From an uncultured Nitrosomonadales bacterium (lineage in GTDB: Bacteria; Pseudomonadota; Gammaproteobacteria; Burkholderiales; Methylophilaceae): a stretch of 64,000 nucleotides of DNA. Below the pieces are notes generated by a model. It was not told the DNA's origin and ran no database searches. It saw nothing but the letters and a program-made list of their open reading frames with translations. Below, one piece after another: positions 30,559-41,006 of the stretch. The stretch is taken from positions 1 to 64,000 of the forward strand of contig CAJWVO010000003.1 of the NCBI GenBank assembly GCA_913048465.1. Direction: 5' to 3'. How positions within the stretch are numbered: the stretch's first letter is position 1; each line of letters opens with the position of its first letter. Both the position numbers and the translations under genes were made by a program.

Positions 30559-31416
30559 ATGTTAAAAGGCAGTTTTGTTGCAATCGTTACTCCAATGTTT
30601 GAGGAGGGTACTATTGATTATGAATCATTACGAAAACTAATTGATTTTCATTGCGAGAATAATTCAGATGGTATCGTTATTGTTGGAACCTCTGGAGAAT
30701 CGCCAACGATTACATTTGAAGAACATACCAATTTAATAAAAGAAACGATCGAATACGTTGCCAAAAGATTACCAGTTATTGCAGGAACAGGAGCAAATTC
30801 TACGGAAGAGGCGGTTTTTTTAACAAAATCGGCAAATGAGCTTGGTGCTGATGCAGCGCTCATTGTAGCTCCATACTACAATAAACCTCCTCAAGAGGGC
30901 TTATATCAACATTTTAAGAAAATTAATGATGAGGTCGATATACCTCAAATTTTATATAATGTTCCATCAAGAACTTGCTCTGATCTTCATAACGAAACAG
31001 TGCTTGAGTTATCAAAATTAAAAAATATTGTTGGTATAAAAGATGCGACAGGTGATTTAGCGAGGATTAGGGCTCTTATAAAAGTTATACCTGAGGATTT
31101 TTTATTTTTTAGTGGAGATGATGCTACTGCGTGTAAATTTTTAGAGTTGGGCGGTCATGGTGTAATTTCTGTTACTGCAAATATTAAACCAAGAGAAATG
31201 AGTTCAATTTGTCACTTAAATGCAATAGGTCAGTTTAAAGAGGCGGCCGATATAAACGAAGAAATAAAAGAGCTTCATGAAATCTTATTTGTCGAATCTA
31301 ACCCAATTCCTGTAAAGTATCTCTTAAATAAGATGGGATTAATAAATTCAGGTATTCGATTACCTTTAATTCCATTAAATTCTTCTCATCATAAATTATT
31401 TGAAAAATATGTTTAG
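30559..31416 (+). CDS. dapA: 4-hydroxy-tetrahydrodipicolinate synthase (track start 30466 likely too long)
   Basis: MLKGSFVAIVTPMFEEGTIDYESL, GTSGESPTI, YNVPSRT, VGIKDATGD. Confidence 0.95.
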   Translation: MLKGSFVAIVTPMFEEGTIDYESLRKLIDFHCENNSDGIVIVGTSGESPTITFEEHTNLIKETIEYVAKRLPVIAGTGANSTEEAVFLTKSANELGADAALIVAPYYNKPPQEGLYQHFKKINDEVDIPQILYNVPSRTCSDLHNETVLELSKLKNIVGIKDATGDLARIRALIKVIPEDFLFFSGDDATACKFLELGGHGVISVTANIKPREMSSICHLNAIGQFKEAADINEEIKELHEILFVESNPIPVKYLLNKMGLINSGIRLPLIPLNSSHHKLFEKYV

Positions 31417-32776
31417 ATATTTATTATATTTTATAACTTTTATACTTTTTGGTTGTTCAACTATTGAAGAATTACCTATTATTGATAAAGTTACCCAGCC
31501 TGATTATGTAAGTTCAAAAAAAGCAAAAAAATTAGAAGTTCCTCCTGATTTAGATGATTTAGATGCATCAAATAAATATTCAATTAAAGGTGAGCCAACA
31601 TCATTAAAAAAATATCAAAATAAGGATCAGCAAAAAGAAGTTGAAAGAATAATAAATGAAAAAAAAGCAAAAATTAAAGTTGTAAAATCAGGCTCTATGC
31701 GTTGGCTCGTAATTCCAGCAAGACAAAAGGAAGTATGGCCAGTTGTTGAAAGTTTTTGGGAGGATATGGGCTTTGATGTATCAGCTTCAAAGCGATCAGG
31801 GATAATTGAAACTAAATGGATTGCAGAATCAGACCTTAAGAAAGATGAAGGGGTATTAGGTAAATTTGACGCTTGGTTGGATGCTCTATCAAATACTGGT
31901 TCTCGTAGAAAATTTAGAACTAGAATAGAAGATGGAGTTGAAGATGGAACTACAGAGGTTTATTTATCTCAACGAACCTTACAAAAAGGTTTAGATGATC
32001 ATCTTGAGAGAAAATCAAAACATTATGAGGGAACTGTAAATCCCGACACGGTTTATAAAATTCAAGAGTACAAAGCTGATAAGTCTGAAAAAGATACAGA
32101 GATAATTAGCAACTTCAAAGAAGATGATCTTGAGATTCAATATGAGCTTTTACGACGTCTAATGGTTAAGCTTGGCACTAGCGACTTAACAGCGAGAGAG
32201 ACTCTTGATCAAGCAGTTGAAATTAAAAATGCTGAATTAATTAATCAAGATGATTCCAAATATATAAAATTAAATGACAACTATAGCAGATCATGGAGAA
32301 GACTTAGTCTTGCTATCGATATGGTTGGATTTTTAGTGGAAGATAAAAATCGTTCGGATGGTATTTTTTATATCAAGTATTCAAACTTAGAAATTGATGA
32401 AGATGGAAAAAAACCAAAAAAGAAAAAAGGTCTAATTAGCAAATTAGCTTTTTGGCAAGATGATGATGTTGATAATAAAGAAGATCCGGAGGGTCAAGAA
32501 ATGTACCGAAAAGAAATTGAAGGTGATGATTCCGAGGGTGATATGACAGCTAAATCAAATAAAACATGGTCTGAAAAAAGTTGGTCAGAAAAATTTTCTT
32601 TCTGGGGCGATGATGAAGAAGAGAATGTACCTGAGGGAGAAAAAAGATTCAGAGTAAGAATTGTTGAAATTGATGATGGCACGAAAGTTTATATAGATTA
32701 TCCAAATGAGTCTTTAAATAAAACAAAAACTGCACAATCAATCATTAACATTCTTTATGATTACTTAAAAACATAG
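31409..32776 (+). CDS. bamC: Outer membrane assembly lipoprotein BamC-like
   Basis: Lipobox LFGCS; PDYVSSKKAKKLEVPPDL; downstream of dapA as in E. coli; two helix-grip-like regions (GSMRWLVIPARQKEVWPVVESFWEDMGF). Confidence 0.85.
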   Translation: MFRYLLYFITFILFGCSTIEELPIIDKVTQPDYVSSKKAKKLEVPPDLDDLDASNKYSIKGEPTSLKKYQNKDQQKEVERIINEKKAKIKVVKSGSMRWLVIPARQKEVWPVVESFWEDMGFDVSASKRSGIIETKWIAESDLKKDEGVLGKFDAWLDALSNTGSRRKFRTRIEDGVEDGTTEVYLSQRTLQKGLDDHLERKSKHYEGTVNPDTVYKIQEYKADKSEKDTEIISNFKEDDLEIQYELLRRLMVKLGTSDLTARETLDQAVEIKNAELINQDDSKYIKLNDNYSRSWRRLSLAIDMVGFLVEDKNRSDGIFYIKYSNLEIDEDGKKPKKKKGLISKLAFWQDDDVDNKEDPEGQEMYRKEIEGDDSEGDMTAKSNKTWSEKSWSEKFSFWGDDEEENVPEGEKRFRVRIVEIDDGTKVYIDYPNESLNKTKTAQSIINILYDYLKT

Positions 32777-32780
32777 AATA

Positions 32781-33533
32781 ATGTTTTCTTTTGCATCTTT
32801 GGGAAGTGGTAGCGAAGGCAATTCTTTTTTAGTTAAAACTGATAAAACCATCGTTATGGTGGATTGTGGCTTCAATTACAAAGAAACAGAAAATAGACTG
32901 TCAGGCCTAAATCTTACTTTTTCAGATATTGACCATATTTTAATCACACATGAACATGAAGATCACATAAGAGCAATTAAGATGATTATCAAGAAAGAGA
33001 ATATTCAAATAAGTTGTTCTTATGGTACAGCAAAAAAAATTGGAATTGTTGATGAGGTTAATATAATAATCCCTGGCATTACATTACAAGAAAATGATCT
33101 TCAGATTGAAGTCGTTCCTGTTCCTCATGATGCACGCGAACCATGTCATTACATTTTTAAAAAAGACGCGTTAAAAATTGGAATAATTACAGATTTTGGA
33201 TCATTAACTCCTAAAATTATTGAATCTTATTCTAATTTAAATTATTTGGTTCTAGAGGCAAATCATGATGCAAGCTTGCTAATGCAATCCTCCTATCCTA
33301 CAAGTTTAAAGAATAGGATTAATGGCAAATTAGGCCATGCAAACAATGATTTAACATTTGAATTAATTTCTAAAATAAATAAAGAAAAATTAAAAAAAAT
33401 TGTATTTTGTCACTTGAGTAAATTAAATAATCAAAAAGAGATTATTAAGAATACAGTCAAAGAGTACTTTAATGAATTTCAATGTGAGTTTATAAGTCAA
33501 GAGAATATATTTAATTGGTCTGAAATTAAATAA
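32781..33533 (+). CDS. MBL-fold metallo-hydrolase (YycJ-like)
   Basis: SLGSGSEGNSFLVKTDKTIVMVDCGF, ILITHEHEDHIRAI. Confidence 0.9.
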   Translation: MFSFASLGSGSEGNSFLVKTDKTIVMVDCGFNYKETENRLSGLNLTFSDIDHILITHEHEDHIRAIKMIIKKENIQISCSYGTAKKIGIVDEVNIIIPGITLQENDLQIEVVPVPHDAREPCHYIFKKDALKIGIITDFGSLTPKIIESYSNLNYLVLEANHDASLLMQSSYPTSLKNRINGKLGHANNDLTFELISKINKEKLKKIVFCHLSKLNNQKEIIKNTVKEYFNEFQCEFISQENIFNWSEIK

Positions 33534-34566
33534 CAAATTTTCTTTTAAATACAATATATTCGTTTTTGTATAGTTTATATAAAAGCAAAATAGATTTGTT
33601 ATCTAAATTTTTAGCCTGCATAGTTGACTCATTGAAAAATTTTCTGATTTCTTTCATTGAGTTAGTTTCAATATCAATTTTAATTCCATTCATATAAAAA
33701 TTTTTACCAAAAAATAATGCCCTTGTCTTTTGATTTAAAAAAAGAGGCATTCTTTTTAATTGCTCTTTAAATTTTTTTAAGCTTATAACTTTTGCTTTAA
33801 ATAACTCTAAATCAACGCTTGAAAAATAAATACCTATAAATTCATCTAGAATTATTGGTTTACAGTCTAAGTGGCGAATAAAAAAATCTTTAATATCATT
33901 TGGTATTAATGCCTTTTGTTTCGAAAAAGTTTTATTTTGAAAAAAAATTGTTGAATTTTGATCTAACTTATCAAACATATAGTCATTAAAAATTTCTTTT
34001 AAATTTAAAGAGTCAGGAGATCTAAATCCAACCGAATAGGTATTGCATATTTCAGATTGACTGACCCCATAATGATCAATCCCTGGAGGAACATACAGAA
34101 CATCTCCTTCTTTGGCAGTATATAAAAATACTTTTTTATTTTCATAAATTTTCCAGTTCTTAATTCCCTTTCCCTGAATTAAAAAAACACTGTAATTATC
34201 CTTATGCTTTCCAACTGATCCTTTTAAACTGGATATAGAGATCATGACATCATCTATCAAATATTGTGGAATAAAATCAAATAAATTTTTTATATCAAAA
34301 GAAAGCTGATGAATATAATTTGTTTTAAAGAAGAGCTTACTTCTTGGAGTATTTACATTTAGTTTTTTTTTAATATTGGTGAAATTAATGTATTTTTTTC
34401 CATCTTTTAAAAAAATTTTCTTATTTAAAAATTTTGTGGATGTTAATTTTAAATCATCGAGATCAACAAAGTCATCATTAAAATTTTTTATTCCACCAGG
34501 AAGAAAAAAATGTTTTTTGCCCCAATAATTTTTAGTGAAGGATTTTTTGTTCAATATTAATTTCAT
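33526..34566 (-). CDS. Cupin/JmjC-type oxygenase, RoxA/YcfD-like (ribosomal protein L16 arginine hydroxylase family)
   Basis: GSVGKHKDNYSVFLIQGKGIKNWKIYE (HxD), GDVLYVPPGIDHYGVSQSEICNTYSVGFRSP. Confidence 0.75.
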   Translation of the reverse strand: MKLILNKKSFTKNYWGKKHFFLPGGIKNFNDDFVDLDDLKLTSTKFLNKKIFLKDGKKYINFTNIKKKLNVNTPRSKLFFKTNYIHQLSFDIKNLFDFIPQYLIDDVMISISSLKGSVGKHKDNYSVFLIQGKGIKNWKIYENKKVFLYTAKEGDVLYVPPGIDHYGVSQSEICNTYSVGFRSPDSLNLKEIFNDYMFDKLDQNSTIFFQNKTFSKQKALIPNDIKDFFIRHLDCKPIILDEFIGIYFSSVDLELFKAKVISLKKFKEQLKRMPLFLNQKTRALFFGKNFYMNGIKIDIETNSMKEIRKFFNESTMQAKNLDNKSILLLYKLYKNEYIVFKRKFVI

Positions 34567-34604
34567 AAGTTTATTTTAGATTACTTTAAAGATAGAATGT
34601 TGTT

Positions 34605-35612
34605 ATGTTATATCGCATCTTCCGATCAGTCATATTTCTGTTACCTCCTGAATTTTCTCATCATTTCATTTTAAAAATCTTGAAATTTCTTAATTTTTTT
34701 TCACTTTTGAAAGTAAAAGATATAAAAAATGAAAAGCCAATTTTTATCAAGGGATTAAATTTCAAAAATAGGGTAGGTTTGGCTGCTGGTTTCGATAAGA
34801 ATGCAGAGCATATGCAAACATTTGAAAATCTTGGATTTGGTTTTTTAGAAATAGGTACTGTTACCCCCAAACCACAGCCTGGTAATAAAAAACCTAGGAT
34901 TTTTAGAGATCCCACAAGTAAAGCTCTCATTAATTCTTTTGGTTTTAATAATGTTGGTATTTATAAGTTTATTGATAATATTAAAAAATCAGAAATAAAT
35001 CTTGTAATTGGCATAAATATTGGAAAAAATGCTTTAACTCCATATGAGGATTCCATAAATGACTATATAGCATGTATGAGAGAAGCATACATATATGCAG
35101 ATTATTTAACGGTGAATATATCTTCTCCTAATACCAAAAACTTAAGGGATCTTCATAATCTCTCGGATTTAAGAATATTTATAAAAAGTTTAATGATAGA
35201 AAAAAATAAGTTGCAAAAAAAAATGAATAAGTCTGTGCCCATTTTTTTAAAACTATCGCCAGATATTGAAGAATCAAAAATTAAACCAATCATTGACTTA
35301 CTCATTGCCAATAACATTGATGGTGTTATCGTCACTAATACTACAATTGATAAGTCAAAAATATCTAAGCCCTATCAGCATCTTCCGGGGGGTGTATCAG
35401 GAGCACCTTTAAAAATAAAATCAGAACAAATGTTATCAACAATTAAAAAAATATCTAAAAATAAACTCTTAATTATTAGTGTTGGGGGAATTATGACTGC
35501 TGATGATGCATTAAAAAGAATTAGAATGGGAGCTGATTTAGTTCAAATATATACCGGTCTCATTTATCAAGGACCATCTTTAGTCAATGAAATTCGTCAA
35601 AAGTTATCATAG
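34605..35612 (+). CDS. pyrD: Dihydroorotate dehydrogenase (quinone)
   Basis: NRVGLAAGFDKNAEH, GFGFLEIGTVTPKPQPGN, VNISSPNTKNLRDLH, GVSGAPLK. Confidence 0.96.
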   Translation: MLYRIFRSVIFLLPPEFSHHFILKILKFLNFFSLLKVKDIKNEKPIFIKGLNFKNRVGLAAGFDKNAEHMQTFENLGFGFLEIGTVTPKPQPGNKKPRIFRDPTSKALINSFGFNNVGIYKFIDNIKKSEINLVIGINIGKNALTPYEDSINDYIACMREAYIYADYLTVNISSPNTKNLRDLHNLSDLRIFIKSLMIEKNKLQKKMNKSVPIFLKLSPDIEESKIKPIIDLLIANNIDGVIVTNTTIDKSKISKPYQHLPGGVSGAPLKIKSEQMLSTIKKISKNKLLIISVGGIMTADDALKRIRMGADLVQIYTGLIYQGPSLVNEIRQKLS

Positions 35613-36219
35613 GAGTGACTCACCGTTCTTGTATTCTTATAGAAGGTGCCCATACGCGATGCGTGCACGGTTGTCTCTATATCTTGCCAGGATTGAATTT
35701 TGTGTATATGAAATTTCTTTAAGGGATAAACCTGAACATATGTTAACAGTAAGTCCCAAAGGAACGGTCCCAGTTTTAATTTTAGGAGACAATCAAATAA
35801 TAGATGAGAGTCTCGATATAATGATATGGGCGTTTTCACAGCAGGGTATTATGGATAAATACCTTCCTCAGGATAAGAAAAAAATTAGTTTATCTCTGAT
35901 AAATACAAATGACAGTAGTTTTAAAAAATATTTAGATAGCTATAAATATTCAAATGATGACAGAAAAAAAGAGGATGCATTTAAAAAGTGTCTAGATTTT
36001 GTATCAGAGCTTGATTTACTTTTGGAAACAAATGAATATCTATTAGATGAAAGTCCTCTCATGGTTGACTATGCAATCTTCCCATTCATTAGGCAATTTA
36101 TTAATGTCGACGTTCAGAGATTTAAAGACGAGAAACTTAAAAAGATTTATCAATGGTTTAATCGAATGTTGTCATCCAATGAATTTGAACATATTATGAT
36201 GAAGTCAAAGATTTCTTAG
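35587..36219 (+). CDS. Glutathione S-transferase family protein
   Basis: LYSYRRCPYAMRARLSLYLA, VSPKGTVPVLILGDNQIIDESLDIM. Confidence 0.85.
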   Translation: MKFVKSYHRSDSPFLYSYRRCPYAMRARLSLYLARIEFCVYEISLRDKPEHMLTVSPKGTVPVLILGDNQIIDESLDIMIWAFSQQGIMDKYLPQDKKKISLSLINTNDSSFKKYLDSYKYSNDDRKKEDAFKKCLDFVSELDLLLETNEYLLDESPLMVDYAIFPFIRQFINVDVQRFKDEKLKKIYQWFNRMLSSNEFEHIMMKSKIS

Positions 36220-38479
36220 ATGATGTCAATTGTTTCGACTCAATCTGTAGCTTGATATTTTCATTTTCATCAATATCAATATTAACATCGCCCCCATTAA
36301 CTAATTTTCCAAATAGTAATTCGTCAGCTAGAGCTTTTCTGATAGTATCTTGGATTAATCTTGACATTGGTCTGGCACCCATTTTGATGTCGAAACCATT
36401 TTTAGCTAAATAATTTTTTAAGTTATCTGAAAAGGTTACTTCAACTTTTTTGTCATGCAGCTGGTTCTCAAGCTGGATTAAAAATTTATCTACAACCTTA
36501 AGAATAGTCTCATTCTCAAGCGGGGCAAAAGAAACGATGGCGTCAATACGATTCCTAAACTCTGGAGAGAAGGCTTTATTAATTTCTTTTTTCTCGTCAA
36601 AAATAGTTTGATTATCTGCGATAAATCCTAATGAGGATTTTGATAATGACTCGGCGCCAACGTTTGTAGTCATAATTAATGTGACATTCCTAAAGTCAAT
36701 TTTCCGTCCATTGCTATCGGTGAGGAAGCCATTGTCCATTATTTGAAGAAGTATGTTATGCACATCCGGATGTGCTTTCTCAATCTCATCAAGTAATAAA
36801 ACCGCATATGGATTTTTATTGATTGATTCTGTAAGAGTGCCACCTTGATCAAATCCAATGTATCCAGGGGGAGCGCCAATTAATTTTGATACAGCGTGTC
36901 TCTCCATGAATTCACTCATATCAATACGAATTAATTCAATACCCAATGTATATGCTAATTGCTTAGCGACTTCAGTTTTCCCAACCCCAGTTGGGCCGCT
37001 GAACATAAAACTACCAATCGGTTTATTGTCTGACAGTAAGCCACTGCGAGCCATTTTTATTGCTGTTGAAAGTTTATTAATGGCTTCATCTTGACCAAAA
37101 ATTATCGCTTTCAGATCTCGCTCTAAGTTTCTTAACAAACTTAGATCATCTTGATTAATATTTTTCGATGGGATCTTCGCAATTTTTGAGATCACTTCCT
37201 CTATTTCTTTCGATGAAATGGTTTTCTTTTGTTTATTTTTTGGGAGTATTTTTTGTAATGCCCCAGCTTCATCAATAACATCAATCGCTTTGTCAGGTAG
37301 TTTTCTATCGGTAATATATTTAGCTGATAATTCAACCGCTGAAATTAACGCATTGTTTAAAAACTTAATTTTATGATGACCTTCAAATGATTTTTTTAAA
37401 CCTTTAAGTATTTCTATAGAAATTGGGATCGATGGTTCATCGACATCAATTTTTTGAAAACGTCTGGTTAATGCGTGATCTTTTTCAAAAACAGTTCTAT
37501 ATTCATTAAAAGTTGTAGCGCCAATACATCTCAATTCTCCTTTAGCTAAAGCAGGTTTAAGAAGGTTCGATGCATCTAGTGTGCCACCGCTTGCAGATCC
37601 TGCCCCAATAATGGTATGAATCTCATCAATAAATAATATGGCATTAGGTTTTTTTGTAAGTTGTTTTAAGACATTTTTTAGACGTTGTTCAAAATCACCA
37701 CGATATTTTGTACCAGCAATAAGAGCGCCAAGGTCTAAAGAGTAGATCACTGTGTCTTTAAGTACTTCAGGTATGTCACCATCAACAATTTTTTTTGCAA
37801 GACCTTCAGCTATGGCTGTCTTGCCAACACCTGCATCACCAACTAGAAGTGGATTATTTTTTCTTCTTCTGCATAAGATTTGAGCAACTCTTTCGATTTC
37901 ATTTTCTCTTCCAATAACTGGGTCAATTTTTCCATCAAGAACAACTTTATTCAGGTTTAATGCATAAGATTCAAGATCAGATTCTTTATTTTGTGTTTTT
38001 TGCTCAGTATTTTCATCAACCGCATCAGCTTCGTTATCTTTATCTATTTCTTTTTCAATTCCATGTGCGATAAAATTAACAACATCTAATCTTGCAATTC
38101 CTTGTTGATGAAGAAAGTAAACTGCATGTGAATCTTTCTCACCAAATATTGCAACTAGAACATTTGCCCCTGTCACTTCTTTTTTTCCAGACGACTGGAC
38201 ATGCAACATAGCTCTTTGTATGACTCTTTGAAAACCCAGGGTAGGTTGTGTGTCAACCTCATTTTCTCCATTTACAATAGGAGTATGCTCTTCAATATGG
38301 TTAAGAAGGTCTTTTTTCAGAGAATCAAAATTTGCCCCACAGGCCTTTAATACTTCTTGAGCAGATGGATTATCAAGCATACCCACCAATAAGTGTTCGA
38401 CAGTAATAAGCTCATGTCGTTTTTGGCGAGCATCCATAAATGCCATGTGTAAACTAACTTCTAATTCTTGTGAAATCAT
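36194..38479 (-). CDS. clpA: ATP-dependent Clp protease ATP-binding subunit ClpA
   Basis: Two AAA domains ([31 protein letters not shown]), N-domain [14 protein letters not shown]; adjacent clpS. Confidence 0.97.
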   Translation of the reverse strand: MISQELEVSLHMAFMDARQKRHELITVEHLLVGMLDNPSAQEVLKACGANFDSLKKDLLNHIEEHTPIVNGENEVDTQPTLGFQRVIQRAMLHVQSSGKKEVTGANVLVAIFGEKDSHAVYFLHQQGIARLDVVNFIAHGIEKEIDKDNEADAVDENTEQKTQNKESDLESYALNLNKVVLDGKIDPVIGRENEIERVAQILCRRRKNNPLLVGDAGVGKTAIAEGLAKKIVDGDIPEVLKDTVIYSLDLGALIAGTKYRGDFEQRLKNVLKQLTKKPNAILFIDEIHTIIGAGSASGGTLDASNLLKPALAKGELRCIGATTFNEYRTVFEKDHALTRRFQKIDVDEPSIPISIEILKGLKKSFEGHHKIKFLNNALISAVELSAKYITDRKLPDKAIDVIDEAGALQKILPKNKQKKTISSKEIEEVISKIAKIPSKNINQDDLSLLRNLERDLKAIIFGQDEAINKLSTAIKMARSGLLSDNKPIGSFMFSGPTGVGKTEVAKQLAYTLGIELIRIDMSEFMERHAVSKLIGAPPGYIGFDQGGTLTESINKNPYAVLLLDEIEKAHPDVHNILLQIMDNGFLTDSNGRKIDFRNVTLIMTTNVGAESLSKSSLGFIADNQTIFDEKKEINKAFSPEFRNRIDAIVSFAPLENETILKVVDKFLIQLENQLHDKKVEVTFSDNLKNYLAKNGFDIKMGARPMSRLIQDTIRKALADELLFGKLVNGGDVNIDIDENENIKLQIESKQLTSSKKSLTSS

Positions 38480-38486
38480 AATTTAA

Positions 38487-38795
38487 TCATATCTTTTCTA
38501 TAATACTTTGCAAGGGGTGTTGCGCTTCTTTTGCTAACTTTAATACTTGATTCATCTTCGTTTCAGCAATTTCATATGGGTAGATTCCACATATAGCCAT
38601 TCCCTCAGTATGAATTTTTAACATAATTCTTGTTGCTTCATCTTCAGTTTTTGTGAAAACTTTCATAATGACGTCAACCACAAATTCCATCGGGGTAAAA
38701 TCATCATTAAGAACTAATACTTTGAACATCTTGGGAAGATTTGGTTTAACCTTTTTTTCTGGTTCAACTATTATTTTGTGATCTTCTTGAGCCAT
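38487..38795 (-). CDS. clpS: ClpS adaptor protein
   Basis: FKVLVLNDDFTPMEFVVDVIMKVFTKTEDEATRIMLKIHTEG. Confidence 0.97.
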   Translation of the reverse strand: MAQEDHKIIVEPEKKVKPNLPKMFKVLVLNDDFTPMEFVVDVIMKVFTKTEDEATRIMLKIHTEGMAICGIYPYEIAETKMNQVLKLAKEAQHPLQSIIEKI

Positions 38796-38802
38796 AGTGT
38801 TT

Positions 38803-40059
38803 TTATTTAAAAATTTTCAAAGTTTTTATACTTTTGTCCTGAGCATTAATAATTTCAAAAGTAACACCATCAATTTTAAAGCTCGTATTTGTTTCAGGAA
38901 TATCTTCAAAATATTCTAAAATATACCCATTAATAGTTTTAGCTTTCTGTGATGACAAATTTAGTTTAGTTACTTTATTAATTTTTTTTAAGTTACATCC
39001 ACCTTCAATAATCCATCCATTACTTTCATTAATAATTTTTGCATCATCTGAAGGTAAGTTTAAACTGAATTCACCAGTAATTTCCTCAAGAATATCTTCA
39101 AGAGTAATTATCCCCATAAAGTCACCATACTCATTTACAACTACAGCAATCTTGTATTTATTTTCTTGAAAATTTTGAATTTGTTTATGCAAAGAAGTTC
39201 CGCTGGCGACAAATTCTGCTGGCTCAACGGTATCCCTTATTTTATCAATTGTAATGCCATCCTGATCATCAATGAATTTTATTAATTTTCGGATATTTAA
39301 TAACCCGGTTATTTGTTGACTATCATTACTTCGGACAAATATAAACTCATGGTGATAAGTTTTTAATTTTTTAAATATCTCATCAACTTTTTGATTTATA
39401 TTGATGAATTCAACATTGGTATGTGGAATCATTAGATCGTCAACACTATCATTCTCTAAGTCGATTAAATTAATCAGCATAGATTGATTTTTATTTGTAA
39501 TGCCCTTGCTTGAAGATGAGATGACAGATTTTAGCTCATCCATAGTAATCAAACTTTTTTCATTAAAATTTAGCTTTATATTGAAGACTTTTAGAATTGA
39601 TAATACAAAAAAGTTAATAAATAAGACTATCGGATAAAGAACTTTAAGAAGTGGATATAGTATAAAGCTACATGCTAACGCTAACTTCTCACTATATGCA
39701 GCTGCAATAACTTTTGGGGTAATTTCACTAAAAATAACAATTAAAAAAGTTACTATTAGAGTTGAGGCCAATAAAATTTCCTCATCTGAATTAAATAGCT
39801 GAATTGATATAACAGTAACCATTGAGGCTGCTGCTGCATTGGAGAAATTGTTACATATCAAAATTACACTCAAAAGCTTGTCAGTTTGTTTAATTAATTT
39901 ATTAGCCAAACGAGCTGATCTCAAACCTTTTTTTTCTAGATACTGAAGTCTGTGTTTGTTGATACCCATCAAACTTGTCTCAGCAATTGAAAAAAAGGCC
40001 GAAATAAAAAGTAGGCAGAATAAAATAGTAATTTGATAAGTTATTGGTAAGTCAATCAC
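38803..40059 (-). CDS. CNNM/CorB-type transporter with CBS domains
   Basis: DUF21 N-term FFSIAETSLMGINKHRLQYLEKKG, SEITPKVIAAAYSEKLA, CBS and CorC_HlyC regions. Confidence 0.9.
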   Translation of the reverse strand: MIDLPITYQITILFCLLFISAFFSIAETSLMGINKHRLQYLEKKGLRSARLANKLIKQTDKLLSVILICNNFSNAAAASMVTVISIQLFNSDEEILLASTLIVTFLIVIFSEITPKVIAAAYSEKLALACSFILYPLLKVLYPIVLFINFFVLSILKVFNIKLNFNEKSLITMDELKSVISSSSKGITNKNQSMLINLIDLENDSVDDLMIPHTNVEFININQKVDEIFKKLKTYHHEFIFVRSNDSQQITGLLNIRKLIKFIDDQDGITIDKIRDTVEPAEFVASGTSLHKQIQNFQENKYKIAVVVNEYGDFMGIITLEDILEEITGEFSLNLPSDDAKIINESNGWIIEGGCNLKKINKVTKLNLSSQKAKTINGYILEYFEDIPETNTSFKIDGVTFEIINAQDKSIKTLKIFK

Positions 40060-40067
40060 TTTTCAAT

Positions 40068-41006
40068 TTATGGAGTAGATTCCATTTCTTGTTTTTTTTG
40101 CGGGGTTGAGCCAGCTAGGTTGGAATGATTAGTGCCAAGCCATAAAGCCATAGGACAGCCAACCATAATCGATGAGTAAATTCCAAATAAAATACCAATT
40201 GTTAAGGCAAGTGAAAAATTATGAAGGATTTCTCCTCCAAAAATTAACATTGAAATAACCACTGTTTGTGTTGATAAATGAGTCATGATGGTTCGTGACA
40301 TGGTTCGTGTAATTGCATTATTCATTACATCAATTACACTAGATCTTCTCATTTTCTTAAAGTTTTCTCTAACCCTATCAAAGACGACAACAGATTCATT
40401 AACTGAGTATCCAAGCACAGCAAGAACTGCAGCTAAAACTGTAAGATTAAATTCCCATTGAAAAAAAGCAAAAAAACCTAAAATAATGATTACGTCGTGC
40501 ATGTTGGCAACAACTGCAGCTACGGCAAATCTCCATTCAAATCTCAATGATAAATACAAGATGATTCCTAAACAGACAAATAGAATAGCCAATGCACCAT
40601 TTTCAAAAAGCTCCTCACCAACTTGACCTCCAACCGATTCGACTCTTTTAATTTCAAATGGAATATTCAGTTTGGTTAGCTCTTGATTAACCAACTCAGA
40701 TAGTTCAGCGATTGTAATAGCTTCATTTAAAGGCATTCTGATTAGAACGTCTTTATCGGTGCCAAAATTTTGAACCTGAATTTCATTTAAGTTGATTTGG
40801 GTGAGCTGCTCTCTAATCTCATCGACATTAGCTTTTTCTTCATAGGATATTTCAATGATCGTCCCACCAGTAAAATCTACACCGTAATTTAAGCCCTTTT
40901 GGAATAAGAAAAAAAATGCCAAAATAAAAGTAATGATTGAGATGAACGCCGCAATCTTTCGATATCTTAAGAAAGGAATATCATTTTTTACGCGAAATAT
41001 TTCCAT
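40068..41006 (-). CDS. secF: Protein translocase subunit SecF
   Basis: GVDFTGGTIIEI, AVLGYSVNESVVVFDRVREN. Confidence 0.96.
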   Translation of the reverse strand: MEIFRVKNDIPFLRYRKIAAFISIITFILAFFFLFQKGLNYGVDFTGGTIIEISYEEKANVDEIREQLTQINLNEIQVQNFGTDKDVLIRMPLNEAITIAELSELVNQELTKLNIPFEIKRVESVGGQVGEELFENGALAILFVCLGIILYLSLRFEWRFAVAAVVANMHDVIIILGFFAFFQWEFNLTVLAAVLAVLGYSVNESVVVFDRVRENFKKMRRSSVIDVMNNAITRTMSRTIMTHLSTQTVVISMLIFGGEILHNFSLALTIGILFGIYSSIMVGCPMALWLGTNHSNLAGSTPQKKQEMESTP

